A DNA stretch of 64,000 nt, taken from contig SWDT01000001.1 of NCBI GenBank assembly GCA_009193035.1, forward strand, positions 372,001 to 436,000, in the 5' to 3' direction. The notes under the pieces were generated by a model that was given only the letters and a program-made list of their open reading frames with translations, had not been told where the DNA came from and searched no databases. The position numbers and the translations under genes are program-made. The DNA is from Halicephalobus mephisto (lineage: Eukaryota; Nematoda; Chromadorea; Rhabditida; Panagrolaimidae). Below, one piece after another: positions 35,195 through 46,397 of this stretch (its first letter is position 1; each line of letters opens with the position of its first letter).

Positions 35195-38100
35195 GATTGC
35201 GGTCGTCGTCTAAAGACGAACGCAACTTGTCGGTTAGCCTTGAATCTGAAACTTAAGAAATCAAGTAAGCATGGTTGCGAGTATATCAAGTACTGGTCAA
35301 GTGGTCAATAGACCGTAAAATACGCGTACTTGGGGCACACGCTCGATCAATAGCTACCGTTTGCGATCGAGTTAAGAAAGTCAAAGTAAATAATATCGTC
35401 AGCTGATGGCTATTGCGCACAGACGACGATTTTCTTTCAATGTATTTGTTGCCGATGAAAGCGAAGAGTGTTAGTTTTGCAGACCAAATAGGAAGGCAAT
35501 GGAGATCGTTTAGGTCGACAAACGTGCGAACTGGTTAGTTCGCTTTCATTCACCGTTTTACGGCAAGAATGCAAACAATTGAGATTCATATATAATAACC
35601 TGAGAGAAAGAAACAAAATATGTAGAACGAAACGGACACCTGCTATGTTTTTTGAAAAACCGATGTTAGGTTCATGACCTTGAAAATCTGGAAACTTCAA
35701 TTTCCCAAGTACATTTCTGGCCTTGGGAAAAGTTATAAACCAGGTGTCTGTTTAAAAAACGGAAAATTCATAATTATGATGGATTAAAAGAAAGATTGAG
35801 AGAAATCTTTCATTGCAGGTCGAATTAAAAAGAGCAAATTCGGACTTCTAATGACCACTCGCTATACTGCCGCTCATTTCCCGAGGCCATACATGTCCAG
35901 TAATCTGCAAACATCCATTTCGACATACCCCCAGACTTAGACAATTATGCGAGTGAGCGAATTTGTCAGATCTCAAGAAAACTAATGAAGATTAATTGCG
36001 AGTAAACATGGTGCGAATTTGGGAGACAAAGAAAGTCACAGAGGGAGAAATGTTAATTATTAACGATGTTCAACTAGAGCTTTTTGAGGAAAACATGTCC
36101 TGGCACTTTGAACGGGAGATTGCGCAGTTTGAACAAAGATGCCGCGGCCAGATACACCACTTTAGTCATTCGGGAATAACCGAGAAAGATGGCAATCTGA
36201 AAGTGTCAGACCGAAGAGGCTTCAAAGCCGCCAAATTCGATTGTTAACGGTTAACTTGATTCGGATTTCTTGAAGCAGTAAGACAAATTTACATTGATGG
36301 CTAGATATCGCGTTAAAACCATTCATTAACATTTACAACTCACTTAATGAGATTTAGATGCTATATTCATCGATATCCTATGTTTTTAGTAGCCAAGTAT
36401 TCGTAGTACATATTGCATACCAATATCCAAAAAAAACATTGTATTGTATAGACTAAAACAAAAACACCTTATAACGATGAATGAGTGGTCTTTACACGTG
36501 TTGGGCCCGATAGACATTGCTGAATAATAGAACAGTAGAGGACAAAGAACTACGGCCCGTCATAAGATATAAAATGGATTCAACAACCCTTAAACAGGAC
36601 AGTGCTACTTTTAATACTTGTTGTCTATCGTGTTAGATTCTCTATTATCCGTGAATAAAGTGTGTCTATCCCTACCTCCGACATAGCCACACCGCAGACT
36701 CGACAATACGATAGTAACTTCATTCGATTATATGAACTTATGTAATGTTCCTTTAATTTAGAAAGTTCTCAGGAAACAAAAAATGGGAGACTCGAGTCCA
36801 GAGGGCGGTTAAAAATAAAATTTCTGGATGAAGTGAATCTAAAAGAGTATGAAAAGTTTTGCGCAAATGCCAGAGTTACTCTTGGGCAAAGCAGCCCTCG
36901 GCATATTTTCGCGCACAGGATGCAAATTTTCGTCCTTATCCGAAAAATATGAAAATGGTATTATTCAATTTAAAAAGGACAAATGGAAGACGATTTTGCT
37001 TGTCCGAGCAAGCGGCAATTCAAAAAGCTGGTCACTTGTCCTGTCGGGGATCTCAAAACTTTCAAGTCAAATCCAATAGTGTACAAAACGCGTTCAAGTA
37101 TGCAGAATAGAAACAAAATAATGTACTCAAAGGATACAATTTTTGGACTAGAGCCAATCCATAAAGGGGAACCGCTTTCATGCAAATGAATCCTGATTCA
37201 TAAATGATGAAAATATTTCGGACAATTGACTATACAATTCGTAAGAAAAAAATCATGTCAAGGTTTAAACAAGTTGATTTTTCGATACAAAACGGGAAGG
37301 GATCGCGCTCTGCAATCAGTCATTGACTCGTGAGCCAAATTTGGAGTGACTTTCAGTACTCTCGCCAGCGGCAACCGTTGTTAACGGAGCGCAACCCTAT
37401 TACAATCCTTTGGATGCGTACCTAGTTTGTCAGTTGGTCAACTTGACGCGCAAATAAGGACATCCGATGTGTTTTTCAGTCTCAAGTTTGAATTCTGTAA
37501 TTCCCTTGGTTACTAACTTGTGCAAAATAGCCATACTATTATAAAAATTAAAAATACTAGTATCATGCGGCCTTCAGTCACACCTGTAAAACCTCAAATA
37601 GTTCAAGAGAACAGGTTTTTGAACGATTTTAATCGTTTGGGAGATCTCTCAACTACTGTCACACTATATCATAACTTATTTATCCTCTTAAAATAACTCT
37701 CTAAAATTCGATTGTAACATGTGCAGCTTTTTATATAACTTTATACACTGTTTCCAATGATATATGATAGCCTTAAAAAATTAAATTTAATAAATGAAAA
37801 ATTAATTTCAAAATTCTTCAGTAATAAGATAGGAAAATTAACAATTAACATTGTCCTATAGTGACGGATTGAATTCTTCACCTTAACCTTTGAGTGTAAA
37901 TCCTCATTCAAAAATATCAGTGAGAACAATATGGAACTATAGTGATAAAATTGCTTTGTTTTCTATCATTGTCAATTTACTAATACTAATATTACTAGAA
38001 AGTAGATTTAAAAAACAAGCATAAAATTCAGAAATATAAAAGTTGATATATGAATCTTCTGTTAGAAGAATTTTCTGAAATCATGATTTTGATTCACTCT

Positions 38101-39595
38101 CATTCTGTCCACAATTAATTGATTTTAGCAAGTTCTGCACTAATAACTTTAAATTGGTTCTTAGTGTGTTTTCACTAAACTTAATAAAAATTGATTGATT
38201 TTGACAATTTTTGAAACTACCGTGGCCCCTTTAGCTTTGATCGAAAATTTCATTTTCGAGATCTCTCAAATGTCAATCATATTTTGGTATGAATCATCTC
38301 ATCATGTATTCAAAATATTCTTTTATGAAAATTCAATAATTAGACAGCAAAAAAGTAAATAAACTTACTATTCTTGTAGTAAACTATTTGTGTTGGTATT
38401 TTAAGATATTTTACAATTCTTTTTCCTTGAGAATACGATTCAGGAATTTAGTTATTCTTCATATATTAATCCAAGCAATATTGTTCTTCAACACTTACTA
38501 AGTTAAATTACTTAAAACGAGAAATATTTAAATAATCTCATACAAATGACACTCAAATATTAAACAAAAATGCTGTATCTTCCTCTAGAATTGAGAAAAT
38601 TCAATAACTCACATATTACTTTATAGGACACGGTCTATCCAACCAAGGATCTTTATACCTTAGTTTCTTACTCTGGTGTAATTCTTAGTATCCTAGGTTC
38701 AGGGACGCACTTTGTTTAGTATTTGCAGTTCTTACAAAAATAATAAACACGAACACTTACAATATACGGAAACAAATAATAAGAAATCAAAACTCGAGAC
38801 ATCAGCTGATTGTCATCTTGCTCACGTCTGAAAGTGAGTGGGCTTTATGCTCCTCAGGGGACATTGCCTCAGGAGTCGCTTTATATTCCGTGACAATCAT
38901 ATCTTTTTAAAGAGTAAAAATTAAAGTTAACGTAAGATGACCTGAGTACAAATTTCTAGAAATTCAATAAATCTAAGTTTCGGATATTAGTTCCAAAATC
39001 GTATTATTGTAAAAATTAGAAATGATTGGTGTTATAGAATAATCTTAAGATAAATTTCCAGAGTATTTGTGAAAATTCCAGAGTTCTTGTTTTCAGGTAC
39101 CAATACTTATGAAATGTAAACTTGAAATTTTAATTACAAAGAGCCCCGAGACCGAAGAAGGAATCTTCTGAAAAAGACAGTTAAATTTGGTTGTCTGAGG
39201 TTTGGGCGTAATTGCAGTTTCGCAATTAGAGATTCGACAAAGCTCAGATCTCAAAATGAAAATTTTCGGCAATTACTTATTCTCGAGCAAAGTTTTAAAG
39301 TTTACAAAAGATGTCAACTGCAATTGGATCTAACTAAAAAGACCTCCCTTTCTAAAAGACATAAAATGGATCTTCAGAAAACTTTACATTTCCAAGCCCA
39401 GCAATCTCTTGCGTGTGAAAAGGCAGGAACTCACTTGCACATGAAAGCCCAACGGGTACCAAGTTGAGGACCGGTGGACAAAAAATGCTGAGAATATGCT
39501 GGCGACCAATTACACGTCCCAATGCACGCCTTCTGGACAATGGTCAATATATTCAATTTTTCTTTATGTTCAAAATAAAATTAAAAACTACACAA
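35195..39595. other. Large intergenic region with a possible solo LTR
   Basis: About 4.4 kb. The part next to 35194 should contain the receptor's promoter. A stretch at about 36499-36718 has features of a retroviral-type LTR and is listed separately. Small ORFs (35996-36247, 36849-37110) lack supporting motifs or splice structure. The remainder is AT-rich and featureless to me. Confidence 0.45.
36499..36718 (+). mobile_element. Possible solo LTR of a retrotransposon
   Basis: A compact block of higher GC begins TGTTGGGCCCGATAGAC. It has a TATAAAA at 36568, an AATAAAG at 36654 about 86 bp downstream, and then a C-rich tract (CCCTACCTCCGACATAGCCA) ending near GATAGTAAC. This spacing of TATA, poly(A) signal and C-rich U5 is what an LTR would show. 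No second copy, no internal coding region and no clear target-site duplication is visible, so boundaries are guesses. Confidence 0.3.
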
Positions 39596-41364
39596 TTAGT
39601 CACTAGAATTAACTATAGTAGTTCTAGCATGGTTATTTGGTTCAGTAGGGCCATTAGTAGTATATTGCACCTGGAATTTGGGCAATGATTTATGTTCCAA
39701 AACGAAAACTTACTTCATAGACGTTTTGGGGATAATTGCAATCGGAAACTTGGTTTGCCCTTACGTGGTAAGGGAAAAATTTATTGGACAGTGTGGGACA
39801 AGTAAGCACCAAGAATATCACAAAACCATAGACCATGACTCCAGAATCCATCCCGTAGACGACTTCTGACCTCACCCAGTTGTCGAGTAAGAAATTAGCA
39901 CAAAATTGAGTCACTGGACCGGCAAGAAACCACAAAGACATTAAGCTACATAATACTAAATAAAACCTCAGTTTGAGAGGGTACAATTTCACAGTAATTA
40001 TCGCACCTACAATGGAATCAAAGTGAGTTGAATAAGAATTACCGTTTACCTCTCAGGAACCATAGCCAAGCGACTATTCTCAAGCCCAGAGTTAGATAGG
40101 CAGGCAAGGATTCTGATATGTAAGTCACCTCTGCTGGGTCGAATATCGTAATCTGCCACACGACACTCCCAAACAAGAAAATGATGTAGGTGACGGTAAA
40201 TACGACGAGTTTGACGGCTCCACCAGAGGACAAACGAGCTCTGGTAATTGTGTAACCTTTAGCAACAAGAAGTAACATGAAAACAAAAGTAATTGTTGCA
40301 GTTTGTCGGAAGAGCAGTCCACAAGTAAGTAAAGAAGAAAACCCAACACCGTCATCAGCATATCTGTCGTAATGAAGCCAGCTAAATAACAAGCAAACGA
40401 ACTCAAATATGACTGCGTAGAGAAAAATCTTATAGGTCTAGAATTGGGTATGTCAAACGATTAGTTAATTTAACACTTACAGCATGGAGCATATTCCTGG
40501 CCTTCAGAAGATCTGCAAACCTCATAATAAATTAAACAAAGTATGCAATTATACTACTTACATGTAAAAATCAGAGCAATGCTCAAAATTATCAGTTCAG
40601 TTACTATAAAAAATATCGTAATTGGCAAGGAATCTAAAGCTCTAATATTATTGAAAGTTTTTAATGCAATATCTTACAGAATTCGTCAAAGGAAAAATGA
40701 TAAAACCATCTGTTGGAAATATCGCCATTCGTCATCAGAAGGACATATTCCACATAAAGACCTTTTTGAGTCTCACAATTCCCAATGGCAAAGTACCACC
40801 ACCGAGGCCTCATCGATGAGTAAGATCTCGATCCTAAGGTAATGCAGTTAAAATTGGCTTTTGGACAAATGTTGAGATTCTTACCTACACAACGATACCA
40901 CGTTTGATTTTGTCTCTCATATTCTTCGCATCTAGTTCCACTTGAAATGTCCGTATAAGGAGATAAAATTAACGTTTGACTGTTATTGGGATCTGCAATC
41001 TCCTCTTTTTCTCGACAAGATACAGACTTGTTGTAGGCTCTATGCCATTGGTCGTCTGTATCAAAGTACATGTAGAGATTTTGGATTTCGTAACTCTGAA
41101 TAAGATACTAATTGCGGGATTTTGTTTTTACTCAAAAATCTACCTGCGGATAATGAATCTCAAATTGGAATTTTCCTGTTTGTGACACAAAGCAGAACCT
41201 ATCGAGGTAAGCCCAATTCTAAACATATCAATATTATTATTTCGCTAATATCTTGTCGATTCAAATCTCACCTTACTGTTCGTTCTAAGGCTGCCATGAG
41301 AATATTTACCCGAGACAATGGAAAATAGGAACCAGGAACTGAGGAATAAATAGTAATGATTCAT
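39596..41364 (-). CDS. TMEM145: TMEM145/GPR180-like seven-transmembrane protein
   Basis: Nine exons (41364-41272, 41218-41144, 41095-40885, 40833-40678, 40633-40562, 40512-40481, 40437-40050, 40006-39714, 39670-39596) give 464 residues. The signal peptide (YYLFLSSSWFLFSIVSG) leads to a luminal GOLD-like domain: GSLRTNSKNWAYLDRFCFVS, RPRWWYFAIGNC, GLYVEYVLLMTNG and FSFDEF. Seven hydrophobic segments follow, with the family marks YLLKARNMLHATYKIF, VAKGYTITRARLSSGG and the C-terminal FFPYHVRANQV. TMEM145/GPR180 proteins are poorly understood relatives of trafficking-type 7TM proteins. The last exon (VQYTTNGPTEPNNHA) is joined by a 43-bp intron. Confidence 0.9.
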
Positions 41365-42013
41365 AGAGTTCCTTTATTCACAATTCAATGGCAATCTTCT
41401 TTATCCCATAGCAATCCCAAATCCAGGATTAACAGAACATCTCTTTTCAAGAGTATTTGACAATTACTTCAATTACTCAACACTCCAAAATGGGAACAGA
41501 ATAAAACAAAATTCCTCTTTTTTGTTCAGCTGTCACTTTAGCTTATTCCAACAGGCAGCTTGTTGGTAACCCGTGGAAACGCATGAACTTTCTACATTCC
41601 CAATATTTAACACTCTAATCTTGGCAACTTGTTTTTCAGTTAATGTATCATAGGCTTTGACGTGGCCTGCAGTTCTTTCAGGGACTCGATTGATGAAATA
41701 CTCTTCCACAAAATATGTATCTTATGGTAAACATCCCAGTAATGCCGATCGAGAAAAACAAAAATGATAATCACATGTCTTTATATTTTGAATCAATTAT
41801 TAACCTTGTTGTAAATTTCCATTTTTACATAGACACGAAAGAGTTCAATATGGTTACCAAAGACTTTGTATTTTCTCAACATATGAAAAGACAAAGTTTA
41901 TTCATAGTTCACTATCTACATCATTTTCTTACGCTGGCAATAATAAATAGTGCCACAATTAACTTTGGGGCTAAAGGATAAGGGAACAAGATAACCACTT
42001 ATCTGGTACGTTT
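41365..42013. other. Intergenic between TMEM145-like and glutathione peroxidase genes
   Basis: About 650 bp separate the upstream side of the TMEM145-like start from the end of the peroxidase gene. It contains A/T-rich sequence and no supported gene. Confidence 0.45.
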
Positions 42014-42798
42014 TCAGATGTCTTCTTCCATCAGTTGTTTGATGAAGGGCTGAACGACTTCTCCATGAGTCCAAGCAGTGGGATGGAATCGGAAACGAGG
42101 ACGACCCTTCTTGTCAACAAGGAATTTCTCAAAGTTCCAGGTAATGTCGTTGGCTCTGATGGGGTTGTACATGAGTTCGTCAGTCTTTCCAATTTGCAAA
42201 ACGGTTTGCGGGCAGGTGTCCTAAATTGTTTTTTAACCATTGCAAATTACCTCTTAATTGATTTGATCTTCAATCAACAAACCTTGAGGAACTCATAAAG
42301 TGGGTGCTGATCAACGCCATTAACCTCCAATTTTCCGTAGATGTGGAGATTACGATGTGGGACCCATCCATTTCCAGGACGGACTTTGGTGATTCCGTTC
42401 ATGAGCTCGTGGTTTTCGGCTGGTTCTTGGAGATAAAACTGGTTGCAAGGGAAACCCAAGATGGTGAACTTTCCTCCATTTTCGAGATTTCTCTCGATCA
42501 AGGGGTTGAAGTCGGTGTATTGTTGAGTATAGGCGCAGAAGGTAGCTACGTTGATAACCAACAATACCTGACCCTTGTACTGAGAGAGGTCCGTGAATTC
42601 TCCTTGAAGAGTTTCAACTTGGAAGTCGTAAATGGATTGATTGGCGAGTTTGCATTCAGTCCATCTGGTCGTTTCATCGATCAATTTAGGACCTAAGTCA
42701 TTTAATTAAACAGAAACTACAAAGAAGAAGGTACCTGGCTGTTCTTTCTTCCCGAGGCAGATGCCAAGGAGGGTTAGAAAAACTAATCGTGAAAACAT
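42014..42798 (-). CDS. Secreted glutathione peroxidase, cysteine type
   Basis: Three exons (42798-42735, 42692-42283, 42220-42014) give 226 residues. [16 protein letters not shown] is a signal peptide, so the product is probably secreted. The peroxidase core is complete: [12 protein letters not shown] with Cys at the usual selenocysteine position, [12 protein letters not shown], and [18 protein letters not shown] near the C-terminus, giving the Cys/Gln/Trp/Asn catalytic set. Family members reduce hydroperoxides with glutathione or thioredoxin, and secreted cysteine forms are known in parasitic nematodes. TGC rather than TGA is used at the active site, so no SECIS element is needed. Confidence 0.93.
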
Positions 42799-44066
42799 TT
42801 CGAAGGCGGTTGGTAACGGATTGACTCCCCAGAATTCTTAAATACTTTTCTTGTCTCCTGTCCCAAGCACCGCCTCAGAAACCGTGCCTTTTTTACTTTG
42901 ATTGGGGCGTTTCTCTTCATTGATCACAATCAAGGATGGAACAATGTCGAAAGTCAGAAGAAATGCGCAATATGACTGACCTAATCCGCAAATAAAACGG
43001 ATCAATGTTGTTTTTCTTTAGATCTCAAGTTTCCCTGGATTTTTTTAACGTCATAAAATCAGATATGCATTTCTAGAACCTCCATCATAAATAAAAAAGT
43101 TTGAATTTCTGATAACATTTGTTCCCCGCGGCAAATCAGATAGCACAGAAGGTCTCTTGGAGGTCATGACGGACATCAAATAAGCAAATCACCTGCGGGC
43201 ATTTTTGTCAGCCGGTTTTGGGAACATTGGAACTGTTCCTGCATGTTTCGGAAAACTTCAATCAGACTAAAGAACATATTGGATGAATTCCTGTTTCACC
43301 CGGTTCCTTCTTGAGCTAGGTTGTGGAATTGTTGCTATATAGTGTTGGATTATCTTGGAAATTAATTTGCAGAATTAAGGGTTGATCATTGAAGATAAAC
43401 CATATGAACAAAAACGAAATCTGACCGAGGTTGACGAATATCCCAAAACTTGTTTGTCGTCTCAGCTATTCTATTTATTTTTAATCAAGTTAACAGACGA
43501 CGCGTGAGAGGATTGCAAAAATTGCCAAACATGTATAAAAAGTAAATCCTCTGATGGATTTGGTTTTAAAACAAATTAGAATCCTCCGAAAATGGATCAA
43601 ACGAACAATCTGCTGTGAAGATTGTCTTCCAAATCCTTCAGCTGTCCTGGGATTCGGGCTTGAAGAGCTCTTCAACCTACCATGAGATATCTGTTGCGCC
43701 ATTTAATGTCCGCCAAATGATCCAACAATTGTGGATCCTATTTATTACATGTGACCCAGTTCATTTTCCATGTAATTACTACCCGTTGATGCTAGCACAT
43801 TGAATCCTTTGTTCTTCTTTTCTGAGACAATTACACAGCTACAAATAGGAAGTTTGTTCGCAAAAGGAGGGAGATGTAAAGTTTGTACGGATTTTGTGAG
43901 GCGAAAGATATTCGTTTCATTCTGCGAAATTGTTGTTTTCGAAGACATAACTAAAGCTATTTTTGCATCTGTCCGTGATCCTTCAACGGATATTGTCTTC
44001 GGTTTTATTTGTTTGTTTTTAGCAAAAACATCTTCAATGAATTCATAGCCCGGTTATTACTTTCCA
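42799..44066. promoter_or_regulatory. Divergent intergenic region, peroxidase / ZP gene
   Basis: About 1.27 kb lie between two divergent start codons and should carry both promoters. Short ORFs near 43615-44048 on both strands show no family features. A GC-richer patch near 43120-43220 contains CCCCGCGG but nothing I can name. Confidence 0.4.
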
Positions 44067-46397
44067 ATGACTTTACTTATTCAAATAACAATCATCTGGA
44101 ATTTATTTTTCCACGTTTTTGCCGGTCTAGACTCGATTGATCAAGCGGTGATTTTAGGTATAAACAAGTTTTGCTCCACTTGAGTATTTCAAATTCAATT
44201 TCCTCCTAAATAATCTTGAGTGAATTTTAGGAACACCAAATGTAACTTGTTCAACCAAATGGGTAACCTTCAGTTTCGAGACCTCAATTCCTTTTCAAGG
44301 GAAGGTCTTCATCGAAGACATGGCCTTTGACACTCGATGTTCAGCACAGTACATTTCAAACCTCGCAAAGAATGCAACTTTCAGGTTTCCCCTCAGGCCA
44401 TGTGCAAAGGCTAGCAACTTGATTACCGGTGAAAACAACTTTGTTTCCAATGTTATGGTTAATTTTCATCCTGTAAGATAATGACATCTTATGAATCTGA
44501 TTAGATATTTCCAGATCTTGATAATAGAGAACACACGGGTATTTAGTATAACCTGTCAAGATAACGGTGAAGAGGGTCCATTGGAGGAAGATGGAAACGC
44601 CAACACAATTTGTCATCATGAAATAATGAGGGCAAAAGATCAATTGAATGAAGGATTGACTGTGGGAGCTTCTATTTACCACAGATGGACTTGCTCGAAA
44701 GATTATGGTAGGACTTAAATCAGTTGAAATGACGTTTAGATTGAGTTTAGATACTTCAAAATATGTTATACTGCTTAGAAGATGTGATGTTCTCTCAAAA
44801 ACCAGGGAATCTATCCATCTTGTAGATGGCAACGGCTGTATCGTTGATGATTTGCTTATGAGAGACTTGAAGTACAATCAAAAACAGCTGGAAATTACTG
44901 CTGAGACCAAACTGTTCAAATTCATTGGTGACGATGAACTAAGGTTCACTTGTGATATTGTTTTGATTTCAAAGTCTTCAAATTTGACAGTAGAGGTAAT
45001 TTGCTACTTTCTGTTCCATTTCAAATTCATGTAATCATTTTTCCAGCTTCCAAAGTGCAGCATTTCGACATCGGAATTGCACAAAAGACTCAAATTACAT
45101 GGAAACCCAGTTCTTACGTACTTTGAACAAAAAGATCAACACTATCACGGTAGGCACTAATCCGGTATTCAGACAGATTTAGTAAAAAACATTCAGACTT
45201 TGAAAGTCTCCGTCAAAATTTCAAGTTCATTGAAACAAAAACACTGACTGAATGGATACTAGTTCGAAATAATCCTAACATGAAAGAACAACTTGACTCA
45301 GGTTTGTTCAGCTTTGGTAGAGGGTTTCTATAGCTTGATCTTTAGGTCCTACTACCATCAATAGAAGTCTCAATAATGATGCTATTTTGTTAGAAAAGTT
45401 GACTGATCAAGATGAATTAAAGAGTTTTCAACCCAATCAAGAACGAAAGCGAGTTAGTCCTAATCCGAAATTTACCGCAGATGAAAGAAAAGAAACAACT
45501 CCAAAACCAACATTTGGAAGAACTGCTGTTCCTGTTGTAGTATTGGAGAAAAAGAATGAAACTAAAAAGCACCCAGTACAAAAGGTGACATCCAATGAGA
45601 TTATGACTTTGAAGAAAATCAAAGAGGTTCTAAGTAACGTTGCTCAGACACCAGTGGATACAACCAATATTAACGAGTAAGATTTCGAAGCATTTTTTCC
45701 TTTTTTAAAACTAGAATTCCGTGGAAATTCCCGAAATATCTCAGAAGTCAATGCAGACTTTTGAAATCAATACCTAAAAACCAGGATTTAAAAGTTTTTA
45801 AAAATTTGCGGCAATTCGTTCCGAGAAAATTTTATAGCAACATTCACTTCAAATCTTTATGATAAGATAATTAATTTACAGTTCGTTCCCAGAACCTATC
45901 CCAGATTTTAACAACCTCGAAATTTCTTCTGAGTTTGAAAATAAAATCCCCGAAAAAGACGAATTTCCTTTCGATAAGAAAGGGGATTGGAGACTCGATG
46001 ACCTTATCCTAAACAAAACCGACGATGTATTAAAAAATTGTGCTAATGAATTGGCGAAAAATAACGTGACTAAGAAATATTTCATCGTGAGTTTAATTAT
46101 TTCGGAATGATGATTTCAACATGAAAATTTTAGAAAACTTCCTCTTTATCCTGCACATGGAAGTCAGTAAATGTGGGGCTAATGTTGTGGTCGTTGGGGT
46201 CTTTGCTTATTTGGCTTATTCTCCTAGTTATCAAGTGCCATCAGTTCATGTGGAGGAAAACGGTAAGAAATCACCATGAAAAACGAGAAAGTGTTGAAGC
46301 AGGAAATCCTCGCGGAACGGCCTGGCATAGAAATCCCGATGATGGTGGACTCAACGGTAGATACGGCTCAACTTCAACTTCGACATTTGATAATTAG
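44067..46397 (+). CDS. ZP-domain (cuticulin-like) single-pass membrane protein
   Basis: Nine exons (44067-44157, 44231-44472, 44515-44707, 44751-44995, 45047-45149, 45197-45301, 45346-45676, 45882-46086, 46134-46397) give 592 residues. A signal peptide (MTLLIQITIIWNLFFHVFAG) is followed by a ZP domain (about 30-280). The N-half has VTCSTKWVTFSFETSIPFQG, DTRCSAQY and NTRVFSITCQDNG; the C-half has VILLRRCDVL, IHLVDGNGCIVDD, KLFKFIGDDELRFTCDIVL. A Lys/Thr-rich spacer leads to a transmembrane helix (VGLMLWSLGSLLIWLILLVI) and a short cytoplasmic tail. ZP proteins polymerise into cuticle and apical matrices; nematode cuticulins share this signal-ZP-TM layout. No single exon is long, so the gene is easy to miss from ORFs alone. 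Confidence 0.88.

Noticed and set aside
35996..37189. Cluster of short ORFs around a GC-richer stretch
   Set aside because: Translations lack motifs, and several frames are open together, which indicates composition rather than coding.
44356..44877. 173-residue minus-strand ORF
   Set aside because: It overlaps two well-supported ZP-domain exons on the plus strand and has no family signature.
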